Below, piece after piece: positions 1 through 12,629 of a DNA stretch of 64,000 bases. Below the pieces are notes generated by a model. It ran no database searches, was not told where the DNA came from, and saw only the letters and a program-made list of their open reading frames with translations. The stretch lies in contig WNNJ02002967.1 in assembly GCA_012934845.2 (NCBI GenBank), positions 1 through 64,000 on the forward strand. The letters run 5' to 3'. Made by a program: the position numbers and the translations under genes. Source of the DNA: Pomphorhynchus laevis. Taxonomy: Eukaryota > Acanthocephala > Palaeacanthocephala > Echinorhynchida > Pomphorhynchidae. The stretch's first letter is position 1; each line of letters begins with the position of its first letter.

Positions 1-134
1 TAATATTTAATATATTAATATTAAATTTAATATTAATAAATATTAAATAATATTTTAACGCATATTTATATATTTTCCGATTATAAATAAATTATCAAAA
101 ATAATACTTGGCATACACAAAACATCAATATTAC

Positions 135-3100
135 CATTGTACCAGTGGATTCTTGTCTAGGATTTCGGCTTCGATAACATCTGTTAAATCACTAGCAACT
201 CGAACATCAGCAACTGCTCGATTATCCTATAAAACATTGTTAAATTAAAATTTTCAACATTGTAAATTGATTATTAGCAATAAATAATTATAAATAGGGG
301 TTATGTTAAAGAAAGTGTGCAATTTCATATAATTTAGATCAAATTTTTTATGAATTACCTATGAATTAGAAGTGTCTAAAAATATTTATTACAAATGAAT
401 CAAAATATTCAAAATTTTTAAGAAAAGAAAAGTACATCAAAGAAAATATATGTAACAAAAATATCATTACAAAAGAAAATGCCAGTACTGCAATACTAAT
501 GTATTTGCATTTTAAAAAATTATATTTTAAAGACACTTGAAAAAACTAAGAGATAAAAATATAACATAATAAAGAAGCCTTTTTGATAAAGACGAAACGT
601 CTAATATATAACGCATTGTTATGTTATTACTGATGTACTTTAGAATGTGTTACTAAATCTAGCATCAGTTTAATAGTACACTTTTATTGAATTTTGAAGT
701 TAATTTCGACAATCGCCTGATTAACGTATTATTGATAAACGTTGATTTTATGTATTTCGTATGTATTTCGGTTGTGCAGTCAACGTTCAAAAGATCTGTT
801 TTGCCTTAATCGCAATTGTATGTGCCAATTAATTACATAATTTATTGTATAATTAATTGTATAATTAATAAATTAAAATTATATAATTAATTATAATTAA
901 TTATGCAATTATAATTAATTATAATTAATTAACAATTGTTAGTGATTTTATTAATTTAATAATTTCTTATTAAAATAATAAAATAATTGCTTATTTAAGG
1001 AAAAAAATTAAAGTGTTGCATAAAAGCTATTTTAAAAGCATATAGCATTTATAAATATAAAAATAAAAATATAAAATATTAATTTGAAATATAAACATTA
1101 TATTATTTGAATATCAAATTTATATATTATATGCATTTTTGTATGTTATTTAATATAACAATTTTTAATTATTTAATTGTTTATGCAAAGCAATTGTGAA
1201 AATTTATTTGAAATATTTTTTAAATATTTAAATCATTAAATAAAAATATTAATAATAATCTGTTTTTGAAATAGTTTCATCTAATGGTTCTATATCATAT
1301 ACCATTTTAGCTGAGGAAATAATACTGTATCATCATATACAATTTGTATACAATAATATTTTATGTATATGTTTTTGATGCAATTACATGTGAAGGTTCA
1401 TGTCAATTATAATTAATATACTTGAAAATAAATAGAGATTTTGAAATTTTTAACATTTTAGCACTCACTTAATTAAAAATTAAGTCCTTTGAAGCACAAG
1501 TTTTATCTAAGTTTGTTATGGCATATAATTTACCTTTGCGCTTTCTTTTGCCACTTTTGTCGTGCTAGTAATTTTCTTAGATTCGATGCGTTTGCTGAGT
1601 GACGATTTGCTGGAATAACTTACAGAGCATTTTGGTGGGACTTTGGGTAAGCGTCGACTTAAACATAAATAAAATAACATACATAACCCAATGTATATTG
1701 AACAGTCACGAGAAAGAACAAACCTCAAACTCGTTATAGATATATATCGTTAATTGATTTCCTATTTTAAAACACAATCTAGAAAAGGTATCGGCTAATT
1801 TTTAAATCTTATTTTCTAGAAATCTTATATTGTCTAATATTCATATAAATACTCAAATACTCTTAGTTTCTCATTAGTAGTTTGGTAAACTAAACAGATC
1901 ATTTAAGTTATTAAACAATATATAAGGTTGAAAACTACTGGTGAAGTTATAGTAATAAGACATTCAATACAACTTTTTTAATTAACACGATCAGAAAAGT
2001 ATAAATCTACATGCTTTTTTACAACCTTCGTCGGGATGATTAACCCGTAATGCGCCTACCACAGACGCCTAGCCTCCAATGGGGCGTTTCGACCTTAGTC
2101 TACTCATCGTTACAGGGTGATCTTATCAGTGTGGCCCTGTAGCTACACAACTTCGACAGTACTTAATCCTCAGTAAACCTCTGAAAGGAATTCACTAAGC
2201 GCACGCTCCTCCACCGGTGACCAGCCTTACATCTGGTATGGTTCGCGTAAATACTCATCACTACTGTCGAAGTTGTGTGGCTACAAAGGCACACAAATGA
2301 GACCACCCTGTATTACGATACAGGGTGGTCTCATCTGTGTGTCCCTGCAGCTAGGCGCACACAATTTTATACTGTGCTCCTAGTATAAAATACGTATACA
2401 GTTATTTGATCAGATTATTTTTCTGATAATGTTGTGTTTCAATACAACTTCTCTTAATTAAAAAAGTTATATTGAAAGTCTTTTAAAAGTTATATTGAAG
2501 GTATTATAAGATAATATTAGTAGATGCTTAATTCAATTTGTAAAATTGAATCAGCAGATCCATCAGATTTGCGTGATTTACTGAACACTAGAACGTTTGC
2601 ATTATTTTATAAAAATTTGCAAATTTAGCCAATTTAAAATAATTTCGAATTTCTAAGTTACATTTCATAAAATGTGTTTTAATGTTTTCATAAAGTGTTG
2701 TAATGAAAGTGTTTGGCTGAAACGGTTAATCTGTTGCATGATTACCAGATTTGAATATATTTCCCCTGGATAAATAGACTTAAAAGCTTTACTAATTAAC
2801 ATTAAAAAATTTACTTTAAATATAAATTTGAAGTAATTTCAATTTGAAATCACATTGACGTCACAAAAGACGGAAGTTTTTCATTAAATCTAATTGCCTA
2901 TTTAGCAAGTGAGTGGAGTGATTATCAGCCAACATTTGAAAGACCAAAACGTGAAATGTAGGTATTGGATCAGTAGCTGATAAGGTCCACCAATACTGAA
3001 ATGTAGCGTACTGCTGTTGGCTTATAGGTAGAATTGGAGAAGAAATAAACGCAACGTGCAGCGTCATTAAAGTCATTTGCCGTTCTTATTTTGCCGAAAA

Positions 3101-6100
3101 TTGTTTGCGTCATTTTTCAAATATCCTATCAAGTCTTTCTAGAGCATATTGATATTTACTTATTGACTTAAGCATATTGACTTTCGAACTTTGATATTTA
3201 TATACTACGTTTTAGGAAACCAAACAGTTACAGTTACAGTTGTAGCAAGCAATAACTGTACATCATAAAGATGCTGTTTTTGGCCCAGAACAAGAGAAGA
3301 AATAAATAAAATTACCATTTATAAATAATTTTTGGAATATTAATTTAAAAATATTTGTTTTAAAAAGAAAAAGAAAAATATTTGTTTTGAAAAAAAACCA
3401 AGCATGATAATAATGGAGTTGTTTATAAAATTTCTTGTTTAGAATTCGATAAAATATATGTGGGTCAAACAGGCCAACCATTAAAGAATAGATTAAAACA
3501 ACACAAATACCCACTCAAAAAGGGCCTAAGTAGCGCTATTGTAATAGCACTTAATACAGCAGGACGTTACTAATCATCCTGGATGGGTTTCATAAGCTGC
3601 TGACCCGGACCTACATTTCACGTTTCGACCCTTAAAACAATACAAATGTACACTCAAAAAGGGCCTCAGTAACGCTATTGTAGACCATAGTTTAAATTCA
3701 GATCACAATATTGACTATAATAATACTTTTGTATTAGCAAAAGAAACCAATTTGAATTGATCCAAAAGCAAAAGTACAATTGATGTTAGCATGTGATTTC
3801 GCTAAATCAATACTAAATGGAAAGCGTGTCACTACATTGGGTGTTACTATGGTCACTCAATACGTACATTTACCGTCATTCAATGATTCAATAGATTATA
3901 GAAATTATGAAATTAATATAAACGTAAAATAATCGTTATTCACTAAAACGTTCAAAAAATGTTCAAAACACGTACGTTGTTGCACGGATCTCATCTGCGT
4001 TAACAGAAATAGGCTCCGTTGGTATTTCGACATGCCTTGATCGGTTTATTGATGAAGTCGATGAGTCAGAAGTAAGTCTATTTTCTGAAAATGGAGTTAA
4101 TGCAGACTTTGTTGCTAATTGAGCGGTGCGTTTAAAGCTTTGCAGAACATTTGTGATCTGCACACACTTCTCTGCTTCTTTTTCAATCTCAGAATAATGC
4201 TATATGAGCAAGTAATAAGTTGTATCAATTTAAATAAAAGATATATAGTTAAAAGGTTTATTATCTATCTTGAAATTCTATTGAGAATAATACTTTACTA
4301 ATGCTCGTTACTCGTTGATACTAGTTGAATCTTGAATACCTTGTTGATTAGATTTATTAAATTAAATATTAACGTTAATTCTCACTTGACTATAAATTTA
4401 TTAAATTAATTAGTTTTTAAAGATACAAGTATAAATATAGAAATAGTCAAAGAAGGTAGTTGCCCAGATACGGATCTCCAACCGACTCAGGAAAAGGATA
4501 CCGCATTCCCTCGTTGCACGGCAGCGCTGATTCGTTGCAAGAGCCAGCTGAATGCGCGTTTATCTCTGGGTGTCCGCCTCAACCTCGAACCAAGCACAAA
4601 TACAGAAGCGCTGGGGCCGACCAGCGTTTCTTATTTATTTAATATTAAAAATTTATTAAATTTATTATTAAATTTATTTGAGATTAAATAAATTTAAACT
4701 TAAAAATATTTATAAATATTTAATTTTAAGTAGCTATGTGTTTGTTGAAAAAGCCCACTACAGATTATATTGCACATATAAAAAACGTAAACATCGTTAA
4801 CGTTCTTTATAACGTTTTTCTATTGATATGTATCCGTAAAAAGATAATTAAAATGCATTATATTTATTCATTATTTTTAACAATTCTATCAATTTGTGAA
4901 GTATTATTAATTTATGACTGCTCAGACGAATAAAGAAAGAGCTGACATAAATGTCTGTCCTTTTAGTTGCATGTGTAAGATAAAATATACGAAAGAAGAG
5001 TATATATCGTATCTTCATAGAATTTCCCGAACAACGGAAATTCGTGGAATTTCAATGCTGATTTATATAGATATCAGTGGAGACTTTATTAAGAAATCGT
5101 TCGTCATTTGCTTTTAAGGATAAGCTGTCTTTAATCATGCAGAAATCCAAGCATGGCAACTGAAAATGCTGGGTATATTTATATACCCTGTATAAAATTA
5201 TGCAATTAATCATATGCGTCGAATATCAAAATTTAAAAATTAATTATTGTATCTCTATATTTTTAAAGCAGATGATAATTTCAATAATGAAAACGTAAAT
5301 ATTATTTATATTATTAAATATTATTAAACTAATATTATATAAGTTTTTAAAATAAATATTGCAATTATCAAAATATATTCTTCGAATATATTAAAAATAT
5401 TTTTAAATATTTAAATATAATATATTTAAATTAAAACGTCCAATTAAAAGTTTGATACTTGAATCATTTGAGTATATCAGAATATGCGAGTTTTTATATT
5501 TACAAAATACTGCAATCTTCAATTTATAAATCTCATTATGTTTGCAGACGCAAGACAGTGCTCATCTAATATTGACATCAATATCAGTTTATTTAACTAC
5601 AGTATTGATCTATCAAACAATTACGTGTTTAAACTTCATTTGGTTTACTTAAATTTGTTTAAATTTTATAAATAAGCTAAAGTTTATAATTTTTAATTAA
5701 GGTTTTTATTTGATCGTTATTTAAAATTATCAATTATATTTATTTAAATAATAATTTCAACTTAAAAAATAAAATTCCATTTTATGAATTGATACGCAAT
5801 ACTTTAAATGTTATGATTGAAATTAAGTGGATTTCAAATGAACTAGTAAGTTTTACAAGTAATAGTAAATGCTGTGGTGTTTCTAAACAGTTTACATATT
5901 TAAATGAAACCGTGCAATGTATTCAATGCTTACAAATAGAAAACAGAAAAATTTAATAAGAATATCTAAGTCCTATAAATATATTAAAGGTACGTTAAGT
6001 TATAAATATAAATTTACGTAGTTCTAAAGAGCTTGTCACATAAATACAAATTTGATAGATTCACTAACGTTAAATATTTATATAAAATTGTATTAAAACA

Positions 6101-9100
6101 GATTTATTAATAAAGAATGATAGGAAACTTAACTAAATTCAGAGTTAAATTAATTAATACATTAAATAATAAATTTAACCTTCAAATATGTATTGAAATA
6201 GATGAAATAGGGGGTACCTATTTCATGAAACCCTTACTACCAATGTGACAGAAAGCGGGCGAAACAAAAATGGTTATGGCAATGATGCCGTTAGTAGTCA
6301 GGGTGTATGGTATTGGTAGTCATGATAGAAGGATTATGTATCTGGTTTTCGAAGCGAAATCACCTTAAGTGAAAAACTCACGAACTAAAATAATTAAAAC
6401 TAATAAATGATGAATTAGCAATTTTATTTGAATAATAAATAAAATATTTGTTTGTTCGCCCTTTATGGTTTTCTCAATTGTATATTCTATCTTAGTTTTA
6501 ACGTCATTTCTAAACGAAATGACGTTTAATTTGTTTTTAACGAAAACAAATTAAAAAAAATTAACAGTAACTAACAATAATTATAATTATTTGCAATGAA
6601 TGTGGCCTTTCTAACTATCGTAAACAGCGAATTGCACTCTATATTGTTGTCGAAATTGACAGAAGCAGAAAAGTACTGGCTAGTGAGATACTCTACGAAA
6701 TTACTGCAATGAAACAAACTTTAATCATTCGATTTAGTTAAATATAGCAGACAAAACAGTTTAAGCTTATTATGATTTTCTAATTAAAGTCGGTATTCCA
6801 ACTAAAAGTATGGATAGGAAATGAGATTTTTACACAACAGGAAACATTGTCTTTAAACTATCGAGAAGTAGTTTACATTCTCCAAACTTTTTCTCCTCAA
6901 GACAATTGCCAAATTTTAACATTACAGCAAGCATAAACGTTTGACAATTTTCAGCTGATGTGTGGTTACGACATAATCCTGAGAGATAACCAATATGGTC
7001 ATAGTTATGGCTGATATTGCTTGTGAATTCATTCAGTTCTATAAACGATTGAGTTGAAGCTTTGATGTTATCAACCTCATCAGTTACTGTCGAACTGTTG
7101 TAGACTAATGATTCGACAGTCAATGGTTCAATTGTATCATTCAAGTCCATATATGACTGAGTTGAAGATTTAGTTTTATCAATGTCATCAGTTATTGTCG
7201 TACTGTTGTAGACTAATGATTCGACAGTCAATGGTTCAATTGTACCCGGCAAAATATTAAAATTATCTTCTTCGTTAAATGACAGTTTTGAATAGGGGAA
7301 AATAAAGCGAAAATTTGCTAATCGAGCTTCACATGTTTGAATATTATCGAAATATGTAGCATCATCAAATACAGTATCGTCGATTGATTTACATTGTGCT
7401 AAAAATCTCAACAAATTAGTTTCCAAAATTTTGCAATTATTAGAATGTTGATTTCTTCTGCAGTAGTCTGCAACCAACATAGTATTTACATCAAGATAAA
7501 TTGGAACCGATACTAAGGTGATTAATTCCTGTAAGATCAAGACAATGCACTGAACTATAAGCATTCTTAAACTATAGCGCATGGAACACGTCAATGTGAG
7601 ATCTGAAGACGTTTCATATAAGGCTATTTTTATTCAAGGTTAATATTCAAAAGAAAAACGAAAAACGATAATATGTATAAAATTTGCATTAACTATCGAA
7701 AACAATCCGAGAAAATGAACATAAAAATGTAGATCAGCAAAAAGTTAGTTAGACATTTGAAAGCTTGTCTATTATCAACAAATTTCAACTGACAACTGTA
7801 TACGTTAAGAAGTCGAGAATGGTAGCAAATAATAAATTATTAGCTTCATCGTTTAAAAAATTTCATTAATCCTCAAGAGAAATGTGCACCGCCAAAGAAG
7901 TTGTTCTCTCGACAAAATACCTTGTCGATGGTTATCTTCTCAATTATGAAACGCATTCAAATTTAACAAATGCTTATAGAATAAAAATATAATTGTATCA
8001 TTGCGAACTTATGGCATTTTGATGTAACGAGTAAGAGAAAAGCAAACATCATATTTATGAAAGCTGCTTCTAGCAGCATATTATTGGCAGCTTCAGCTGT
8101 ATACGCGAGATCAAACAAGCACATATATAATTAGATGATTTAAACCAGATGTTTTCTGTTTTCTACTCTTTAAAAATAATTATTTTTATGTTAAAAGTTT
8201 ATAAAAAATAAAGTTTATTATTTTTTGTACAAAATTAAATAAATGCACGATATAAACAACTATTTACAACTATTGTATAAACAACTATTTACACAAGTAA
8301 AATAAACATCGAAATAAAAAGAAAGAAACAAAACAATGTCATAGAAAAATAATAAATTAAATAAAATTAAATAAATGTAATAAAATTTACGAAATTTGAC
8401 TTTGAACGCACCATTCTACAAATAAGTTATATTTTCGATTTTTTAATTCTTAAATAAAAAGTATTCATAGCTTAAATAATAAAATTATAACTTTTTTGTT
8501 TGGAATCTGATTTATCATAATTAGTTACTAACTGTTGCAAGTTTTAATCTTATTTCGCACATGCGAAATAAGATTAAAATATAAGATTAAAAATAATCTT
8601 AAAAATAAGATTCTTACTACGGAAGAATCCAAAAATTGAAAACAATATTTTAATATTTAATTGTTTTGAATTTGTCGCAATTAAAAAAGCTTCTTTTTGA
8701 AATTTTATTGGTATTGTCATTTAACAAAGGACCGGAAAACAGTCATGATATATTAAAACTTGCAACAATGTGAATTAAATAATGTGAATACTTTTTTATT
8801 ATAAAATCAATATAACTTATTTAAAAAATGGAGCGTTCAAATTTAAACTTCAGGTTAGTATTTATTACGATAATAATTAGTCAAAATATCAGCCTTCCAT
8901 TCTTTATGGTGCAGTAAATTTTAAATTATTAATTCTTTTAATATTGAAATTCATGTTTTCTCTGCAAACATAATTAATGGCAAATTACTTTAGAAATAAA
9001 AATGCCGTTATGTCTCAAATTAACAAATTTGTTCAGCGAGCTTTCCCACCAACGGCACTAGACACAATTTGATTTATTAAAATAATAAATAAATTACTGA

Positions 9101-9826
9101 TGAGAATAATCAGTTTTAATTAAATATTAAAATATAATGTTTTAATTAAATTTATTTCCGTATATTTCAAAATCTAAAATATCAATTCAAATATTAATAT
9201 AAAAATTAATATTTAAATATCATATTTTATATTATAAAATATATTTTATAATATTAATATTTAATAATATTTTATTTTATAAAAATATAATATTTTATAT
9301 AATATTAATTCATATATAAATTTATTTATTAATTTATTATTTAAAACTCCACTGTTTTTAAATTATATCTAAAATAAAGTTAATACAAAGCAATGGCATG
9401 GAGGATTCTTGTTAGAAACTTTTACTGCTACTCAAAAATTGTCGCGAATAATTCGAAAATAAATGTGACATTTACTAGCCTTAGAAAGTAAAAATTTAAA
9501 TTACCACAAAAACAATTTTAATTCCAAAAATCCATAATTAAATTAATTAATTGTAAACTAGAAAAAATCGAAATTTAAATTCTCTAGTAGATTATTTATA
9601 ATTCCCTATTAGATTATATTCTCTATCATACAACATTATAGAGTAAAACATAAGAATTTACCTTTCTTAACTGTTCGATTTCGGAGGATTTAAGTCGATC
9701 GCTAGATGCAAGAGTACGCTCGATGCGTTTTTTGACAACAGTATAAAACAACAAGGCATCACTATACATTCCGTCTTTTATTCTCTGTCGCGCATCAGCA
9801 GTGCAATTCAGAATTTTAGAATCCAT
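135..9826 (-). CDS. KATNA1-like: Katanin p60 ATPase subunit, 5' part (four exons, continues past left edge)
   Basis: Microtubule-severing AAA ATPase subunit. I see four coding exons read right to left: 9662-9826 (55 codons from ATG at 9826), 3976-4199, 1534-1657 and 135-226. All have AG/GT boundaries (donors GTAAAT, GTACGT, GTAAAT, GTAATA) and the phases join exactly (0, 2, 0, 2). Exon 1 encodes an MIT-like helical domain (DARQRIKDGMYSDALLFY). Exon 2 begins with EIEKEAEKCVQITNVLQSFK, which follows the katanin pattern EI..EA..V..I...L.SFK, then a Ser/Thr-rich linker. Exon 3 is basic linker. Exon 4 ends in LTDVIEAEILDKNPLVQW, the block just before the AAA domain (compare L.EALE.DI...NP...WDD). 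The AAA ATPase exons must lie left of position 1. Intron 1 is about 5.5 kb and contains another gene and repeats. The first exon could have untranslated sequence upstream. Paralogue (KATNA1 or KATNAL1) is not resolved. Confidence 0.85.
2035..2385. repeat. Foldback repeat with three copies of a ~40-bp module
   Basis: A GC-richer patch in katanin intron 2. A module starting TACAGGGTG and ending near a CACACAA occurs three times: direct near 2113-2154, inverted near 2265-2315, and direct again near 2320-2365. The middle and last copies form a near-perfect hairpin (arms of about 15 bp, TGAGACCACCCTGTA, around 2306-2341), and the first pairs with the middle (ACTTCGACAGTA with TACTGTCGAAGT). No protein coding seen. 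Probably a small foldback or MITE-like element; family unknown. Confidence 0.6.
3400..3935 (+). mobile_element. Penelope-like element remnant, GIY-YIG endonuclease part
   Basis: On the plus strand, 3415-3530 reads NGVVYKISCLEFDKIYVGQTGQ followed by LKNRLKQH, the GIY-YIG nuclease signature of Penelope-like retroelements (compare VYSIPC...YIGQTGE...RV.QH in the copy near 47 kb). A second block, 3650-3760, contains DHSLNSDHNIDYN, matching the downstream H...DH motif. A stretch of about 35 bp (CACTCAAAAAGGGCCT...) occurs at 3511 and again at 3651, so there is a local duplication or insertion of about 140 bp. The element is an old fragment lacking an RT. Confidence 0.7.
4440..4640 (-). mobile_element. 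Reverse-transcriptase element, C-terminal fragment
   Basis: GC-rich island inside katanin intron 1. The minus strand reads a segment containing LLQRISAAVQRGNAVSF. The same C-terminal block appears in the RT elements ending near 25.9 kb (WISLPVQNGNAVSLL) and at 50.9 kb (SQRLSCAVQRGNAACLL). It is therefore a short fossil of that RT family, here only its extreme C-terminus. Broken; the family's formal name is not known to me. Confidence 0.6.
6205..6375 (+). mobile_element. Decayed copy of the hammerhead-bearing SINE
   Basis: Matches the 28.4-28.6 kb element: AGCGGGCGAAAC, a following GGCAATG, GCCGTTAGTAGTCAGGGTGTATGG and a tail resembling CTGGTTTTC..GCGAAA..CACCT. The hammerhead GAAA side and the GTC cleavage triplet are preserved, but the CTGATGA side has decayed. 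Lies in katanin intron 1. Confidence 0.75.
6500..6552. repeat. Two adjacent perfect hairpins
   Basis: AACGTCATTTC at 6500-6510 pairs with GAAATGACGTT at 6516-6526. Immediately after, AATTTGTTTT pairs with AAAACAAATT (6528-6552). Two small palindromes side by side; function unknown. Confidence 0.5.
6830..7582 (-). CDS. Putative secreted cysteine-rich protein with duplicated domain
   Basis: Single open frame of 250 residues from ATG at 7582; I recognise no family. The first ~30 residues (MRYSLRMLIVQCIVLILQEL...) look like a signal peptide. Two related four-cysteine helical domains flank the centre: an N-terminal one (YCRRN..SNNCKI...LRFLAQC...TCEARL) and a C-terminal one (LCRNHTSAENCQ...LKFGNC...ECKLLL). 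Between them a 36-residue unit starting TIEPLTVESLVYNS is repeated twice in tandem with conservative differences, and carries N-glycosylation sequons. The gene lies within katanin intron 1 on the same strand. It could be a complete intronless gene or one exon of a longer one. The start was chosen as the first ATG in frame that leaves the hydrophobic leader intact. Confidence 0.65.
   Translation of the reverse strand: MRYSLRMLIVQCIVLILQELITLVSVPIYLDVNTMLVADYCRRNQHSNNCKILETNLLRFLAQCKSIDDTVFDDATYFDNIQTCEARLANFRFIFPYSKLSFNEEDNFNILPGTIEPLTVESLVYNSTTITDDIDKTKSSTQSYMDLNDTIEPLTVESLVYNSSTVTDEVDNIKASTQSFIELNEFTSNISHNYDHIGYLSGLCRNHTSAENCQTFMLAVMLKFGNCLEEKKFGECKLLLDSLKTMFPVV
7595..9660. other. AT-rich intron sequence, no gene seen
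   Basis: Remaining part of katanin intron 1. I see no convincing exon. A perfect 18-bp-arm palindrome (TTTTAATCTTATTTCGCA with its complement) sits at 8542-8579. Confidence 0.5.
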
Positions 9827-9844
9827 ACGAATCACAATTTCATA

Positions 9845-12600
9845 CCATGATATGTGCACCTATAGTCTAGAATCTATTCGAAATTAAATATTTTTAGTTT
9901 TCTTATTTTTCAACGATCGGATAAAGTCTAATAATTATGTTTTATCAAAAATGCAGAGTTATTAGTAAGTTATTATTGCGATGTTTTCTTTAATAATAAC
10001 GTAACATTAAGGGACAACACTTCCACGGCAAATGAAAATATTAAATAGTTATAACTAATTAATAAATTTGATTTATTAAAATAATAAATTAATTACTGAT
10101 GAGAATAGCCGATTAATTAGTTATTGAATTAATTGGTTATTATAATATATTATAAAAAAGGTTATGCTAAATACTTATGTAAAAAATTTAATTTTGAATA
10201 TTCAAATGTTCATTATTTTTAAAATGTATGGTGGATAATATGGATACTGATAGTTTTAACAAATAAAGAATTTTTATTTAATTTTTTCTGTAAACTGTTT
10301 AACATTTATAGCAATATATGTATAAATAATATAAAATCAAAATACAGAAGTATACCAAATATTTGTTAGCAAATAGCCACGTTGAATGGTATTAATCAAA
10401 ATGCAATCTATATACGTTTAATTGTGATTACATATATTGCAACGAGTTATAATTACTGTACGATAGTGTGTAAAAGAGTGATGTAGTGATAAGCTGGATG
10501 TTTCATATTACTATATTTTATTGTGCTTGAAAGAAGCGTTTATACTGGATCGGGAAGAAATCAAGCAAACTACAAACTCGAGTTTTATATCTTACTAGAA
10601 TTGTAATAGCTATTTTGTAATCAAAAAATCCATAGTTAAAAGACAAAAATAAAATTTTATTGACACTTTAAATTTTACATAATTAACTAAATTTTTAAAT
10701 AATTATTTAATAAATCAATATTAATTTTATAAAGTGAAATTAATGTTTTATTAGTCAAGTACTCATATAGTATCAGCATAAATGACACAAATGTCAAGTA
10801 TTTATCTAATTTAAAAAAGTATTATTAACATACATTGGTATGCACTTTAAAACATGATTTATCGAAAATATATCTGCCTAATGATAAAGCTATAAGCTAT
10901 ACATCATTATTTCAGATAAATTAGAGTCTATATATCGTGTACATAAATTTAAAAGTGAACATATTTTAATATTAAAAATAATTTCTATAACCCAGTATGT
11001 TTATAAAACGATTAAAGTTTTAAGAAGTGGCCTTTGTAATTCGACTTGTTAATAACACCTGGGAGTAATTTCTAATCTAATAGGCGTTACTTTATTTACT
11101 AAAGATATGCGTGCTAAACAGGATCGGTTATATCAGTCTACGTATTTTGTTTTATACATAGTATAGGGAGAACTAGATTGTAGGGTTATCGATAACCATA
11201 ACATTCAAGATATTAGAAGATCAATGAAAGTATTCGATTCGATCAGATTAGTTAGAGTAGTTTACTTATTTTGCTCTAGCATAAATTTAAGAACGTACGC
11301 GTCTTAACCTTTTAAAGATTAAAAACTATTTAATAAGACCATCTACGATATAATTCCGTTATAAATCGATATAAAAATTCATTTTATGCCGAAACTGTTA
11401 CATATCATATATAAATAACTTGAAGGTTCTTAATCTTCGTAGATAAGGGAAGATATAATGATGGCAATCCGGTTCTAATCGCAGTGTAAAACTCAAATAT
11501 GCACAAACTTGAATTGTGTTGTGATGGCCATATCGTTGGTATTAATCCAAGACCGTCGTAAAGCGTCTCCAGGGGATATGGAGAATTCTAAAATTGCAAC
11601 CAATGAGCATCAAAAAAGTTAAAAATGTATTTTTTAATGTAAGTTCTTAACACTGTGGGTGACGACTCGTTGTGTGAATTTGTATTGTTGTCAATAAATT
11701 GCGAGAAGCGACATTTCATTTTTTTGCATGTTCTACAAATACCCCCTAGTATTTCTTCAACGTTATATGATTTAAGTTTCCTCGCAGATTATCAAACGAA
11801 AGAGAGTAATATACTGATTCTAGGATATATCCAAATAAATAATTGGGACTAATCAACACCATGATAAAAACGAGATTTGTTGTTGCCCAAATTTATGCAA
11901 TACGATAGATTTAGTTGATAATCAACACAACAGGGCGTCTAATACAGAAATAAACTTATAAACGATAAATATATCAGCAAAAGCAAAGAGGTATAATATT
12001 TGATCATTGAATGACCCTTATATATAAGTAAATCCCATAAAAATTGATAAAATTCATAGTTTTGGTTATTAATCACTAGTTTTTTATACATCTTTATGTA
12101 CCAAAATTGTTCAACTTGGACATTTTATATCTATTTTCTGTGAATGCAAAATATAGGATTTTAGCGGTTCCTCGATCTTTCTATTTTGGTTTAAAGTATC
12201 AAGTTATCTAAGGTATTTATTTGTTTTTCGGAGTCGTCATATCATTGGTTTAAAGCCCATCGCTCTAGTATATTAATTGTATGAGAAATCTAATGTTCAC
12301 GACCGCTGTTTACATCAATTATATTTTAATTTAGTCACTAAAGCGTTTCATTATCAATTTGAATTCATTTTATCTTTATATTCTTTTTGACAGAACAGTT
12401 GCAAAACGATTTTTACTACAAGTAAAAGAATATAAGCTAATTTATTCCATAAAAATTTGACTATGGAATAGAACAATGTTTCCTTATATATTTTTCTTGT
12501 CAAGACAAATCATTTATTTACAAGTAAAAACCGACGTTATTGGCAAAATAATAATAAATAATTTTATATTTAACACGAATTACGATAACAAACGTATATA
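9845..12600. other. Intergenic AT-rich sequence
   Basis: Between katanin exon 1 and the HMG-box gene. No coding pattern, RNA gene or mobile element recognised. A stretch of about 45 bp ending ATTACTGATGAGAATA (10056-10105) is also present at 9066-9112, so there is a short dispersed direct repeat. Confidence 0.4.
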
Positions 12601-12629
12601 CAATACTGTTTAAGTTTGTGATATTGTCT

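Noticed and set aside
8826-8860. ATGGAGCGTTCAAATTTAAAC with a GTTAGT donor as a first exon on the plus strand
   Set aside because: Ten codons only and no matching downstream exon.
9066-10105. CTGATGAG in the short repeat at 9098 and 10092 as hammerheads
   Set aside because: No GAAA at a suitable distance and no helix II; AT-rich coincidence.
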